From Flavobacteriales bacterium (GTDB lineage: Bacteria; Bacteroidota; Bacteroidia; Flavobacteriales_G; Salibacteraceae): a DNA stretch of 30,941 nucleotides. Shown piece by piece: positions 7,450 through 14,652 of the stretch. A model generated the notes under the pieces. The model did not search any database. It saw nothing but the letters and a program-made list of their open reading frames with translations, and was not told where the DNA came from. The DNA is taken from contig DNTB01000065.1 in assembly GCA_003499525.1 (NCBI GenBank), positions 1-30,941 on the forward strand, read 5' to 3'. Position 1 is the first letter of the stretch. The number at the start of each line of letters is the position of its first letter. The position numbers and the translations under genes are program-made.

Positions 7450-9468
7450 ATGATGAAATATTTTATTCCTACCTTAATGGTCATTGCACTTTTCTATGCT
7501 TCTTGCGAAACGCAGAAAAAAGAATCACCCCAAGAAACTGATATGAAAAAAAACACCGAATTCAACTACGTGGTGGATGAGTTTGCCGATTTGCGCGTCT
7601 TGAGATATAAGATTCCCGGATGGGAGAAACTAAGTCTGCAGCAAAAAAAGCTCGTCTACTACCTTACACAAGCTGGCCTTGAAGGCCGCGACATTATGTG
7701 GGATCAGAATTACCGACATAATCTTGAAATAAGAACGGTTCTTGAAGATATTGTTCGTAATTACAATGGAGACCGTAATACCCAGTCTTGGAATATATTT
7801 ATGGAGTACACCAAAAGGGTTTGGTTCTCCAATGGTATTCACCATCATTATGCAAATTACAAGTTTGAACCGGAGTTTACGAAGGAGTATTTTTTGGAGC
7901 TTTTAGAAGGGAAAGAAGTAAGTCCAGAAATACTATCTGCTATGTTCGAACCTGGCCTGGATGCTAAAAAGGTCAGCCTTGATCCCAACAGTGACCTTCT
8001 TTTAAGTTCGGCTGTTAATTTTTACGATCCGGATATTTCTCAATCCGAGGCTGAAGAATTTTATGCTGGTATTATCGATAAAAAGGACCCACACCCTATT
8101 TCTTATGGATTGAATTCAAAGCTCATCCGGAATGAAGATGGCTCCCTATCTGAGGATGTCTATAAGTTAGGAGGCCGATATGCTGCAGCCATTGAAAAAA
8201 TGATCTTTTGGCTGGAGAAAGCTGTTGAGGTTTCTGAAAACGAAGTTCAGGCCAATGCATTAAAGCTATTGATAGACTACTATCAAACGGGCGATTTGAG
8301 AATCTGGGATGATTATAATGTTGCCTGGACAGAAGCTACCGAAGGAGATATCGATTACATTACTGGCTTTGTAGAAGTATACAATGATCCACTCGGGTAT
8401 AGAGGTTCCTTTGAGACCATTGTACAAATCAAGGATTTTGAAGCTAGCAAGAGAATGGCAGTAGTGGCCGACAATGTTCAATGGTTCGAAGACAATTCCA
8501 CCATCATGGAAGAGCATAAAAAGTCTGAGGTTAAAGGCGTGAGCTATAAAGTTGTTGTTATAGCCGGAGAAGCTGGAGATAGCTCCCCCTCTACTCCAAT
8601 TGGGGTAAACTTACCCAACGCAAACTGGATTCGAGCTGAACACGGATCAAAGTCAGTAAGCCTGGGAAACATTATTGAGGCATATGATAAAGCCAGTGGA
8701 AGCAGCTACCTCGAGGAATTTGCCCTGCGTCAGGAAGAGATTGACAGAGGAAAGAAGTACGGCAGTCTGGCCGGAAAACTACATACAGCATTGCATGAAG
8801 TAGTTGGACATGCTTCAGGAAAGCTCAATAAAGGAGTTGGTACACCAAAAGAAACCCTTAAAAACTACGCTTCCACATTGGAAGAAGCCCGTGCTGATTT
8901 GGTAGCACTCTACTATATCCTGGATCCAAAACTCATTGAAATTGGACTTATGGAATCTCTGGACGTGGGCAAAGCGGAGTATGATGGATATATCCGTAAC
9001 GGAATGATGGTGCAACTCAGAAGGCTGAAGAAAGGTGAGATACTGGAAGAAGCACATATGAGAAACCGACAATTGGTGGCTTCATGGGCCTATGAAAAAG
9101 GTCTTGATGAAAATGTTATTGAGAAAGTAACCAAGGAAGGGAGAACCTATTTTGTGGTTAACGATTATGACAAACTAAGAGTCATTTTTGGGGAACTATT
9201 GCGTGAAATTCAAAGAATAAAATCTGAGGGAGATTATGAGGCTGGTTCCGCTTTAGTCGAAGACTACGGCGTTCAGGTAGATCAAGCCATTCATTCTGAA
9301 GTCTTGGAGAGAAGTAAAAAGCTCAATATTCCTCCGTACAGTGGTTTTGTAAATCCTTACCTCGTACCCAGCTTTGAAGGTGACAAAATTGTTGATATCA
9401 AGGTTGAATACAGAGGTTCATTTAAGGATCAAATGTTGCACTACTCTACCCAATATTCCAACCTTTAA
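7450..9468 (+). CDS. dipeptidyl peptidase III (peptidase family M49), lipoprotein
   Basis: The protein has 672 residues. The N-terminus MMKYFIPTLMVIALFYASC is a lipoprotein signal with Cys19, so the enzyme is probably membrane-anchored outside the cytoplasm. Family M49 cuts dipeptides from the N-terminus of peptides using one zinc ion. The zinc motif HExxGH appears as HEVVGH at His449-His454 followed by ASGKLN, and the second motif EEARAD at 478-483 supplies the glutamate ligand. Eukaryotic members have HELLGH and EECRAE; this spacing of 29 residues between first His and motif 2 is shorter than the roughly 57 I recall for the human enzyme, consistent with the bacterial clade. Upstream, YRGSFETIVQIKDFEAS matches the conserved substrate-cleft region. 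The hotdog thioesterase gene starts 2 bases after the stop, indicating co-transcription. Confidence 0.9.
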   Translation: MMKYFIPTLMVIALFYASCETQKKESPQETDMKKNTEFNYVVDEFADLRVLRYKIPGWEKLSLQQKKLVYYLTQAGLEGRDIMWDQNYRHNLEIRTVLEDIVRNYNGDRNTQSWNIFMEYTKRVWFSNGIHHHYANYKFEPEFTKEYFLELLEGKEVSPEILSAMFEPGLDAKKVSLDPNSDLLLSSAVNFYDPDISQSEAEEFYAGIIDKKDPHPISYGLNSKLIRNEDGSLSEDVYKLGGRYAAAIEKMIFWLEKAVEVSENEVQANALKLLIDYYQTGDLRIWDDYNVAWTEATEGDIDYITGFVEVYNDPLGYRGSFETIVQIKDFEASKRMAVVADNVQWFEDNSTIMEEHKKSEVKGVSYKVVVIAGEAGDSSPSTPIGVNLPNANWIRAEHGSKSVSLGNIIEAYDKASGSSYLEEFALRQEEIDRGKKYGSLAGKLHTALHEVVGHASGKLNKGVGTPKETLKNYASTLEEARADLVALYYILDPKLIEIGLMESLDVGKAEYDGYIRNGMMVQLRRLKKGEILEEAHMRNRQLVASWAYEKGLDENVIEKVTKEGRTYFVVNDYDKLRVIFGELLREIQRIKSEGDYEAGSALVEDYGVQVDQAIHSEVLERSKKLNIPPYSGFVNPYLVPSFEGDKIVDIKVEYRGSFKDQMLHYSTQYSNL

Positions 9469-9470
9469 CA

Positions 9471-9902
9471 ATGACGGAGCAGCATTTCAGAAATCTGGAA
9501 GAGCTTTATGTTACTGCCCCAATAAATGCACTGTACAAGCCTGAAATACAAGTAAGTAATAAGGAATGTAGAATTACAGCCCCCGTGTTGAAGGAACTCT
9601 ACCACGGGGGCGGTTCCTTACATGGCTCGGTCTATTTTAAAATGCTAGACGACAGTGCTTTTTTTGCTGCTCAGAGCGTTGAAACCGTCTTTTTTCTGCT
9701 TACAGCCCAGTTTAATATCAATCTATTCCGACCGGTCATAGGAGGTGAAATTAAAGCTACCGGACGAGTTCTTGTGACCTCACGTCAACAGTATTCATGC
9801 GAATCAGAATTGATCGATGAAAAGGGGAAATTAGTTGCGAAAGGTCAGGGTATATTCATGAAGAGTTCTATGCCATTAGAAAAGTTGTTTCGTCGAGCAT
9901 GA
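9471..9902 (+). CDS. hotdog-fold thioesterase (PaaI-like)
   Basis: The protein has 143 residues, the usual size for a single hotdog domain. The segment KELYHGGGSLHGSVYFKMLDD is the glycine-rich turn and central helix of PaaI/YdiI-type acyl-CoA thioesterases, which normally read HGGxxxxLxDxAxxxA; here LDDSAFFAAQS follows. The strands TAQFNINLFRPVIGGEIKAT and KGKLVAKGQGIFMKS complete the fold. It would hydrolyse an acyl-CoA in the cytoplasm; the substrate cannot be told. There is no signal peptide, in contrast to the exported peptidase encoded 2 bases upstream, so the pairing is more likely shared expression than a joint complex. Confidence 0.8.
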   Translation: MTEQHFRNLEELYVTAPINALYKPEIQVSNKECRITAPVLKELYHGGGSLHGSVYFKMLDDSAFFAAQSVETVFFLLTAQFNINLFRPVIGGEIKATGRVLVTSRQQYSCESELIDEKGKLVAKGQGIFMKSSMPLEKLFRRA

Positions 9903-9925
9903 TTGAGTGTTGAAAAATATTGTTG

Positions 9926-9970
9926 ATACATCGGAAAGATTCATCTCTGAGCCAAGCGAACGCGATGTAT
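9926..9970 (+). terminator. inverted repeat followed by T run after the thioesterase gene
   Basis: ATACATCG (9926-9933) and CGATGTAT (9963-9970) are exact inverted copies separated by 29 bases, and TTTTCT follows directly. This could be a long-looped terminator of the peptidase/thioesterase operon. It could also be an operator for the next gene, which starts at 9991. Confidence 0.3.
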
Positions 9971-9990
9971 TTTTCTAAAAAATTAGAAAT

Positions 9991-11199
9991 ATGTTACTCA
10001 GAGCGTATTTGGCAGTATTCATCACTCTGATATTCTTTTCTGGAGACCTCAAAGCACAACTCAAAACCGAGCAGCAAAAGGTGTTTGAACGAGGTATTCT
10101 CTACCTCGGAGAAAACAAAGTAGGAGAAGCATCGGAGGTTTTTGCCAGACTTTATAAAAAGGACTCTACAAACCTCAATTTAGCCTACTTATATGGCCAA
10201 AGCCTGGTAAGAACCGATAAAAGACTAGGGTACGCTGTTTTTCTTCTTGAGAAAGCTTCAAGGGCTTATTCTCCGGAGTATCGAATCAGAGACTTTACGG
10301 AGAAAAGAGTTTCTGAATATGTCTACTTCTATTTATTGATGGCGTACTCCAAACAAGGGGTCTGTGAAAAAACAATCCAAACGCTGAATAAGTTTTATGA
10401 AATCTACTCTTTTGAGAATGAATGGTATTTAGTGGAAGGCCAAAGGTTTCATCGCGAATGTGCTGAACGGGCAATACCTGTAGTTGAGAAGGAGGTTACA
10501 CAAAACACGCCTGAGGCTGAAGACAAGCCGCATATCATAGGTACCAAGGATATCCAGTATACCAATAAACAAGCCGCCTGGGGTGTGCAGGTGGGTGCAA
10601 CATTCGACCCTAAGTTTACCTGGGAGTTTGATAATCTCAAAAATGTTGAAGTTTATGTGGATGAGAACGGTATCTACAGGTATATCATCGGTCATTTTGT
10701 TTTCAAGCAACAGGCGGAAAGACTCCTTGAAGCAGTTCAGGCAGAGGGATATCCAGATGCTTTCGTTGTAAATGTCAAAGACAAGTTTCTCTTCTCCCAA
10801 AAGGTTATAACCATTGATAACAAGCCCATTACCGAAGAACTCGTTGGAGAAGTTGTTTTCAGAGTTCAGGTTGGTGCTTTTCTTAGCGAGAAGATTCCTG
10901 AAGATCTTCTGGAGCTTTTTTTTATACTGGATGACATAGAAGAACTCAATGATGGTCAATGGACCTACCTTACCGTAGGTAAATTCAATATGCTTTCAGA
11001 GGCAAAATTCTATGCTGAGATAGTGATAGATCTCGGTGTTGAAGATGCCTTTGTTTCTGCTTTCAACTATAATCGAAAAGTGGACCTTCGACAAGCTGAG
11101 GCATACCTTTCTGAGCAACGAAAAATCCGACAGGAAGAAGTTCGGGAAAGCATGGGACAAGTAGATACTGAAAAGAAGAAAAAGAAGAAGAAAAAGTAA
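9991..11199 (+). CDS. exported protein with helical (TPR-like) N-terminal part and two SPOR-like repeats
   Basis: The protein has 402 residues. The signal peptide MLLRAYLAVFITLIFFSGDLKA ends before Gln23. Residues 25-160 are helical repeats resembling TPR (GENKVGEASEVFARLYKKD, LLMAYSKQGVCEKTIQTLNK). Two later segments look like SPOR domains. The first spans about 197-260 (WGVQVGA, then YRYIIGHFVFKQQAERLLEA, then GYPDAFVV). The second spans about 289-358 (FRVQVGAF, then TYLTVGKFNMLSEAKFYAE, then GVEDAFVS). SPOR domains bind denuded peptidoglycan glycans, so a cell-wall or division-site location is plausible. The C-terminus is a run of eight lysines. The gene converges on the minus-strand gene ending at 11203, with 3 bases between stop codons. 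Partner and exact role are unknown. Confidence 0.75.
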   Translation: MLLRAYLAVFITLIFFSGDLKAQLKTEQQKVFERGILYLGENKVGEASEVFARLYKKDSTNLNLAYLYGQSLVRTDKRLGYAVFLLEKASRAYSPEYRIRDFTEKRVSEYVYFYLLMAYSKQGVCEKTIQTLNKFYEIYSFENEWYLVEGQRFHRECAERAIPVVEKEVTQNTPEAEDKPHIIGTKDIQYTNKQAAWGVQVGATFDPKFTWEFDNLKNVEVYVDENGIYRYIIGHFVFKQQAERLLEAVQAEGYPDAFVVNVKDKFLFSQKVITIDNKPITEELVGEVVFRVQVGAFLSEKIPEDLLELFFILDDIEELNDGQWTYLTVGKFNMLSEAKFYAEIVIDLGVEDAFVSAFNYNRKVDLRQAEAYLSEQRKIRQEEVRESMGQVDTEKKKKKKKK

Positions 11200-11202
11200 A
11201 GT

Positions 11203-12309
11203 TTACCGCAATACCGTAAGGCTACCTTTAGGAGCATATAACTTTCCGTCTATGCCAGTTGCGCTGATCATGTAGTAATACGTTCCGCTTGGAACAGGTT
11301 GTCCGTTCTGATCTCTTCCGTCCCATGAAAACTGAAAGGAATTACTCTGATACACCATCTGACCTCCCCTGTTGTAAATTGAGATCGTGAATTTTTGAAT
11401 GCCCTTGGACTGGACGAAAAACTCATCATATTCTCCATCGCCGTTTGGTGTAAAGACATTGGGTACATTCAATGCCGATGATTCGCTAACTTTTTTTCCA
11501 GGTCGAACCTCAATAAAAACTTTCTCAGACATGTAAAGTCCATTGGCCAGGTTCCCTGTTATGGTAACCTCATAAAGTCCGGGTTCAGAAAAGGTATGTT
11601 CTGGGTTTTCAAGATCTTCGACAACATCACCGTCACCAAAACTCCATAGAATATCATTGAATTGTCCTTCAGAAGTGAACTTTACCTCAAGAGGTGCAGG
11701 TCCTCCAATTGGAAAGGCATTGACCCTGCTTACCGGTACTTCCGCAAAGGTGCGTTCACCCAGCTGAAAAGTTTGTGTCAGTGCTTTGCGGTTATCTATT
11801 CTCGTTTCTGATTTAGGCAAGGGGCGTTGTACCACAGGTTCTTCTTTTCTTTCTGAAAAACTATGATTCTGATTTCGCTCTGTTCCCGACGAAATCTTAT
11901 CCTGCTGTCGAGTATTGCTCGAATTCTTTTCAATATTTGTTTTCTCTTCGTCAGCTGATCGTTGTCCGGTCTTCTTAGAATTATCTATTTCTTTTTCAGG
12001 CCTGCCTCCAGCAGATTCAACAACGGAGTTACCCGTGATTTCAGGCTTTTCTTGCGTTGAATCCACGGCGTTCTCAGAGGTGTTGAAAACAAAAAATGCA
12101 CCCAGGGAGAAAATAGCGATGGTACCAAGCCCAAGAATCAGTTTGGAGGAAGAAAGACCTGATATCCATGAGCCTGCACTACCTGAGCTTACCGCCCCTG
12201 ATGTAGGCTGGATATTTGTCTTGATTCCTTGCCACAGAGATGGGTCAACATCCGACTCAAAATTTTTGAGTGACTTAAAAACCTCTTCTATTTTTTTTGG
12301 TTTACTCAT
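11203..12309 (-). CDS. putative membrane anti-sigma factor with PKD and gliding-motility-type (CHU_C) C-terminal domain
   Basis: The protein has 368 residues. Residues 1-55 are soluble and lack a signal peptide (MSKPKKIEEVFKSLKNFESD, WQGIK). One transmembrane helix lies at about 56-75, and a long Ser/Glu/Lys/Asn-rich spacer runs to 190. A PKD domain follows at about 195-268 with the signature LWSFGDGD and EHTFSEPGLYEVTI. A CHU_C domain of the T9SS type-B sorting-signal kind occupies 281-368, with NVFTPNGDG and ISIYNRGGQMVYQS, ending KGSLTVLR. Its start codon overlaps the stop of the upstream ECF sigma gene as ATGA, so translation is coupled. That position and a short cytoplasmic N-terminus plus one helix fit an anti-sigma factor. 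The role is inferred from context; the C-terminal domains are clear. Confidence 0.8.
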   Translation of the reverse strand: MSKPKKIEEVFKSLKNFESDVDPSLWQGIKTNIQPTSGAVSSGSAGSWISGLSSSKLILGLGTIAIFSLGAFFVFNTSENAVDSTQEKPEITGNSVVESAGGRPEKEIDNSKKTGQRSADEEKTNIEKNSSNTRQQDKISSGTERNQNHSFSERKEEPVVQRPLPKSETRIDNRKALTQTFQLGERTFAEVPVSRVNAFPIGGPAPLEVKFTSEGQFNDILWSFGDGDVVEDLENPEHTFSEPGLYEVTITGNLANGLYMSEKVFIEVRPGKKVSESSALNVPNVFTPNGDGEYDEFFVQSKGIQKFTISIYNRGGQMVYQSNSFQFSWDGRDQNGQPVPSGTYYYMISATGIDGKLYAPKGSLTVLR

Positions 12310-12851
12310 TTAAGATAAACTCCCTTATCCATTTTTTCCAATGCCGATATTAACCACAATCTCGCTTTTCTGTATTGAGATTTTGAGGTGTTCTCGGCAA
12401 TGTTCAATTCTTTAGCTATTTCCTTATGTGAATAGCCCTCAATCGCGAACATATTAAACACGACTCGATAGCCTTCCGGCAATTTTTGAACCAGTTTGAG
12501 CAAGTCCTTTTCTCCTAACATCTGCTCCACCCCAAAGTCCGATTTATGAATTAATAGGTCGTCTTGAATCTCCAACTGCACCCCTTTCCGTTTTATGCGT
12601 CGCAAATGATCAAGGCATGTATTAACCATTACTCTTCGAAGCCAACTGCCGATGGAGCCTGATCCATCAAACTGATCCAACTTGTTAAAGATCTTTATAA
12701 ACCCATCCTGAAACATGTCATGGGCGAGCTCCTGAGATGGCGCATAACGCAAACAAACCGTCATGAGTTTACCTGAATATTTCCGGTACAACTCACTTTG
12801 CGCTTGTTCATTTTTTTCAATGCACTTTCGGATGAGCTCATGGTCTGACAT
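12306..12851 (-). CDS. ECF-type RNA polymerase sigma factor
   Basis: The protein has 181 residues. Region 2 spans about 18-86 (ELAHDMFQDGFIKIFNKLDQ, then GSWLRRVMVNTCLDHLRR), and region 4 about 122-170 (LPEGYRVVFNMFAIEGYSHK, then EIAKELNIAENTSKSQYRKA). This is the standard two-domain layout of ECF (sigma-70 group 4) factors, without extra domains. It would direct RNA polymerase to a dedicated promoter set once released from an inhibitor. Its stop codon overlaps the start of the membrane protein downstream (12306-12309). The upstream gap of 79 bases to the ceramidase-like gene contains no full TAnnTTTG box that I can see. Targets are unknown. Confidence 0.93.
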   Translation of the reverse strand: MSDHELIRKCIEKNEQAQSELYRKYSGKLMTVCLRYAPSQELAHDMFQDGFIKIFNKLDQFDGSGSIGSWLRRVMVNTCLDHLRRIKRKGVQLEIQDDLLIHKSDFGVEQMLGEKDLLKLVQKLPEGYRVVFNMFAIEGYSHKEIAKELNIAENTSKSQYRKARLWLISALEKMDKGVYLK

Positions 12852-12930
12852 ATTTCCTGAAAGCGTCCGGTTTAATGATGACTTTGAATACGAAAAAGTT
12901 GCCTCACATTGTTGAGTAATGGAAATCGGA

Positions 12931-13629
12931 CTATACCGTTGCCGGTATCAGACCTTTTTCAAATTTTAAAGCCCGGTCGTCCAGGTAAATGTATTGAATT
13001 ACCGCATGTGCTGCAATCATCCCAAATAAGTGCCAGAGAAAATGAGTACCCATAGGGAATATCTCATAGGGGTCCAGGACTCTCGATAAAACGGCTAATA
13101 TGAACGACCCAAATGAAATGAAAATCCAACGTCCAAACCTGAAATTAGTGCGATACAGATATAACAATATAGGGGCAAGTAAAGTAATGCCCATTACTGC
13201 ATAGGAAAAGTTGGTTTTTATATTTGATGGAAAGTATTTGTAGTTCATCCATTGAACTATGAAAAACAGAAGGAAAAATGGAATCATCAGCCATTTTTTC
13301 GGCAAGACCCGTGCAAGAAAATACACCGCAGCACTCATAGTGAGAATAAGAATTGGCAGCCAATCCATGGTTATCCATACTATGGAAGTGCGAAATGCAT
13401 GATAAATTGTGCCTCCTATCCCCCCAATGAGTAGGATGATACTTCCAAACAGTAGAAAATAATTCAACTGAGGAGACCTGGAAACTCTCCATATCCAGTA
13501 GACAGCCATAGCGATAAATAATGCTGAAGATGCCGCATTAAATGGCTCAACTATAAACTGATCAAAATTAGTTTCCGTGTAAATTGGTCCTCCGTCAACT
13601 TCATACCGTTCTATGACTACATCATCCAT
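12931..13629 (-). CDS. seven-helix membrane hydrolase of the ceramidase/CREST superfamily
   Basis: The protein has 232 residues with about seven transmembrane helices. Conserved zinc-site residues of the alkaline ceramidase family (PF05875) are present with matching order and spacing: His77 in GTIYHAFR, Asp89 in WITMDWLP, and the pair His196/His200 in THFLWHLFGMIAAH. In human ACER3 the corresponding residues are His81, Asp92, His217 and His221 (from memory). The N-terminus (EPFNAASSALFIAMAVYWIW) also fits the family. It would cleave an amide in a membrane lipid; ceramide is plausible because many Bacteroidota make sphingolipids, but the substrate is inference. It lies 14 bases downstream of the barrel gene at 13644-14555 and probably shares its transcript. 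A PAQR-like function is the alternative. Confidence 0.7.
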   Translation of the reverse strand: MDDVVIERYEVDGGPIYTETNFDQFIVEPFNAASSALFIAMAVYWIWRVSRSPQLNYFLLFGSIILLIGGIGGTIYHAFRTSIVWITMDWLPILILTMSAAVYFLARVLPKKWLMIPFFLLFFIVQWMNYKYFPSNIKTNFSYAVMGITLLAPILLYLYRTNFRFGRWIFISFGSFILAVLSRVLDPYEIFPMGTHFLWHLFGMIAAHAVIQYIYLDDRALKFEKGLIPATV

Positions 13630-13643
13630 TTCGTAAACCTTAT

Positions 13644-14555
13644 TTATCGAATAAAAAACCTCAGACCAATAGAGGCATCAAAACGGCCTACTGCTATTCT
13701 TCCGTCGCCTACAAGATCAAAAGTTTGTGTTCCGCTTGCCGTTTCTACAGTAACGCTTGATAGACTCCCACTCATTAGGCCTAGTGAAATTCCCAGGCCC
13801 AACCATTCATCCACTTTGTAGTCAAAACCCGCTCTAAAGGCCGATCCCAGCGTAAATCCTCTTTGCGTGCCGGTTACGTCGTATATGAAGTTATTTCGAT
13901 AGTCCACATATCCAAAAGAAAGGCCTAACCAAATCGCATCATCAGGGCCAATAACTCCGTACCGATAGACAAATTCTGCACCAATATAATGGATGGTAAT
14001 ATCATCGGACAACGGACCTGTATGGATGACCTGATTTTGATTATTAAGATACTGAACGAGGTCTCTGTAGTTAGAGGTATTGAAATAGCTATAAATGAGG
14101 TTGGCCGCAATGGATTCTGAAAAGACATATCCCGCTTCTGCCCATAGGGAGTACGACGATTTGAGTTCATTCAAATATTCTCTTTCAAACTCATTGGCAC
14201 TCTGAGGAACAGTGGACGTAGAATATCCATATCCTACAGATGCGCCAAAACGAAAACGTGAGGGATCATAAAGATCTCTACTATTCCCAGCATTCGCATC
14301 GGGACGGACGGTGTTCTCCGGCTTGCCAAAATCGTACATGTAAGCTGCAACACGATAAAGAGGGATTGCCTTTTTAACCATTTGCCCATTCATCGCCTCT
14401 TTGTAATAAATTTCATCTGAAGTAACTTTTTGAATTTCGCAATGAATTGAGTCGTATTCAGTCGTAACGATTAAATCCTGAGCCAGAATAGATCGCCCTG
14501 TGAAGAAAGCCATCACAAAAAAAACTAGGCACGCGATGGTAGAGCCATTGGTCAT
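13644..14555 (-). CDS. outer-membrane beta-barrel protein with small N-terminal beta domain
   Basis: The protein has 303 residues. A signal peptide spans about residues 1-25 (ending RSILAQ). Residues 26-75 form a short beta domain (YDSIHCEIQKVTSDEIYYKE, then IPLYRVAAYMYDFG) resembling the N-terminal domain of the barrel at 26495-27541. From about 100 onward there are barrel strands (FRFGASVGYGYSTSTV, LWAEAGYVFSES, IWLGLSFGYVDYRNN), ending in GLRFFIR, a typical outer-membrane C-terminal strand with terminal-region Phe. Its product should sit in the outer membrane. The ceramidase-like gene follows 14 bases downstream. It is divergent from the TonB-dependent receptor gene, with 97 bases between start codons. 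Specific function is unknown. Confidence 0.8.
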   Translation of the reverse strand: MTNGSTIACLVFFVMAFFTGRSILAQDLIVTTEYDSIHCEIQKVTSDEIYYKEAMNGQMVKKAIPLYRVAAYMYDFGKPENTVRPDANAGNSRDLYDPSRFRFGASVGYGYSTSTVPQSANEFEREYLNELKSSYSLWAEAGYVFSESIAANLIYSYFNTSNYRDLVQYLNNQNQVIHTGPLSDDITIHYIGAEFVYRYGVIGPDDAIWLGLSFGYVDYRNNFIYDVTGTQRGFTLGSAFRAGFDYKVDEWLGLGISLGLMSGSLSSVTVETASGTQTFDLVGDGRIAVGRFDASIGLRFFIR

Positions 14556-14652
14556 AAGTGCAAATATCTTTTTTTATCCTATACGAGTCAGGTTGGTTCT
14601 GTAGAACATATCTTGTGCACGATTGTTTAATCGCGTGAACAAAATTCAACAA

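Noticed and set aside
10429..10959. Minus-strand ORF of 176 codons antisense to the SPOR-like gene
   Set aside because: It is a shadow frame of a convincing gene and shows no family features or start-site signals.
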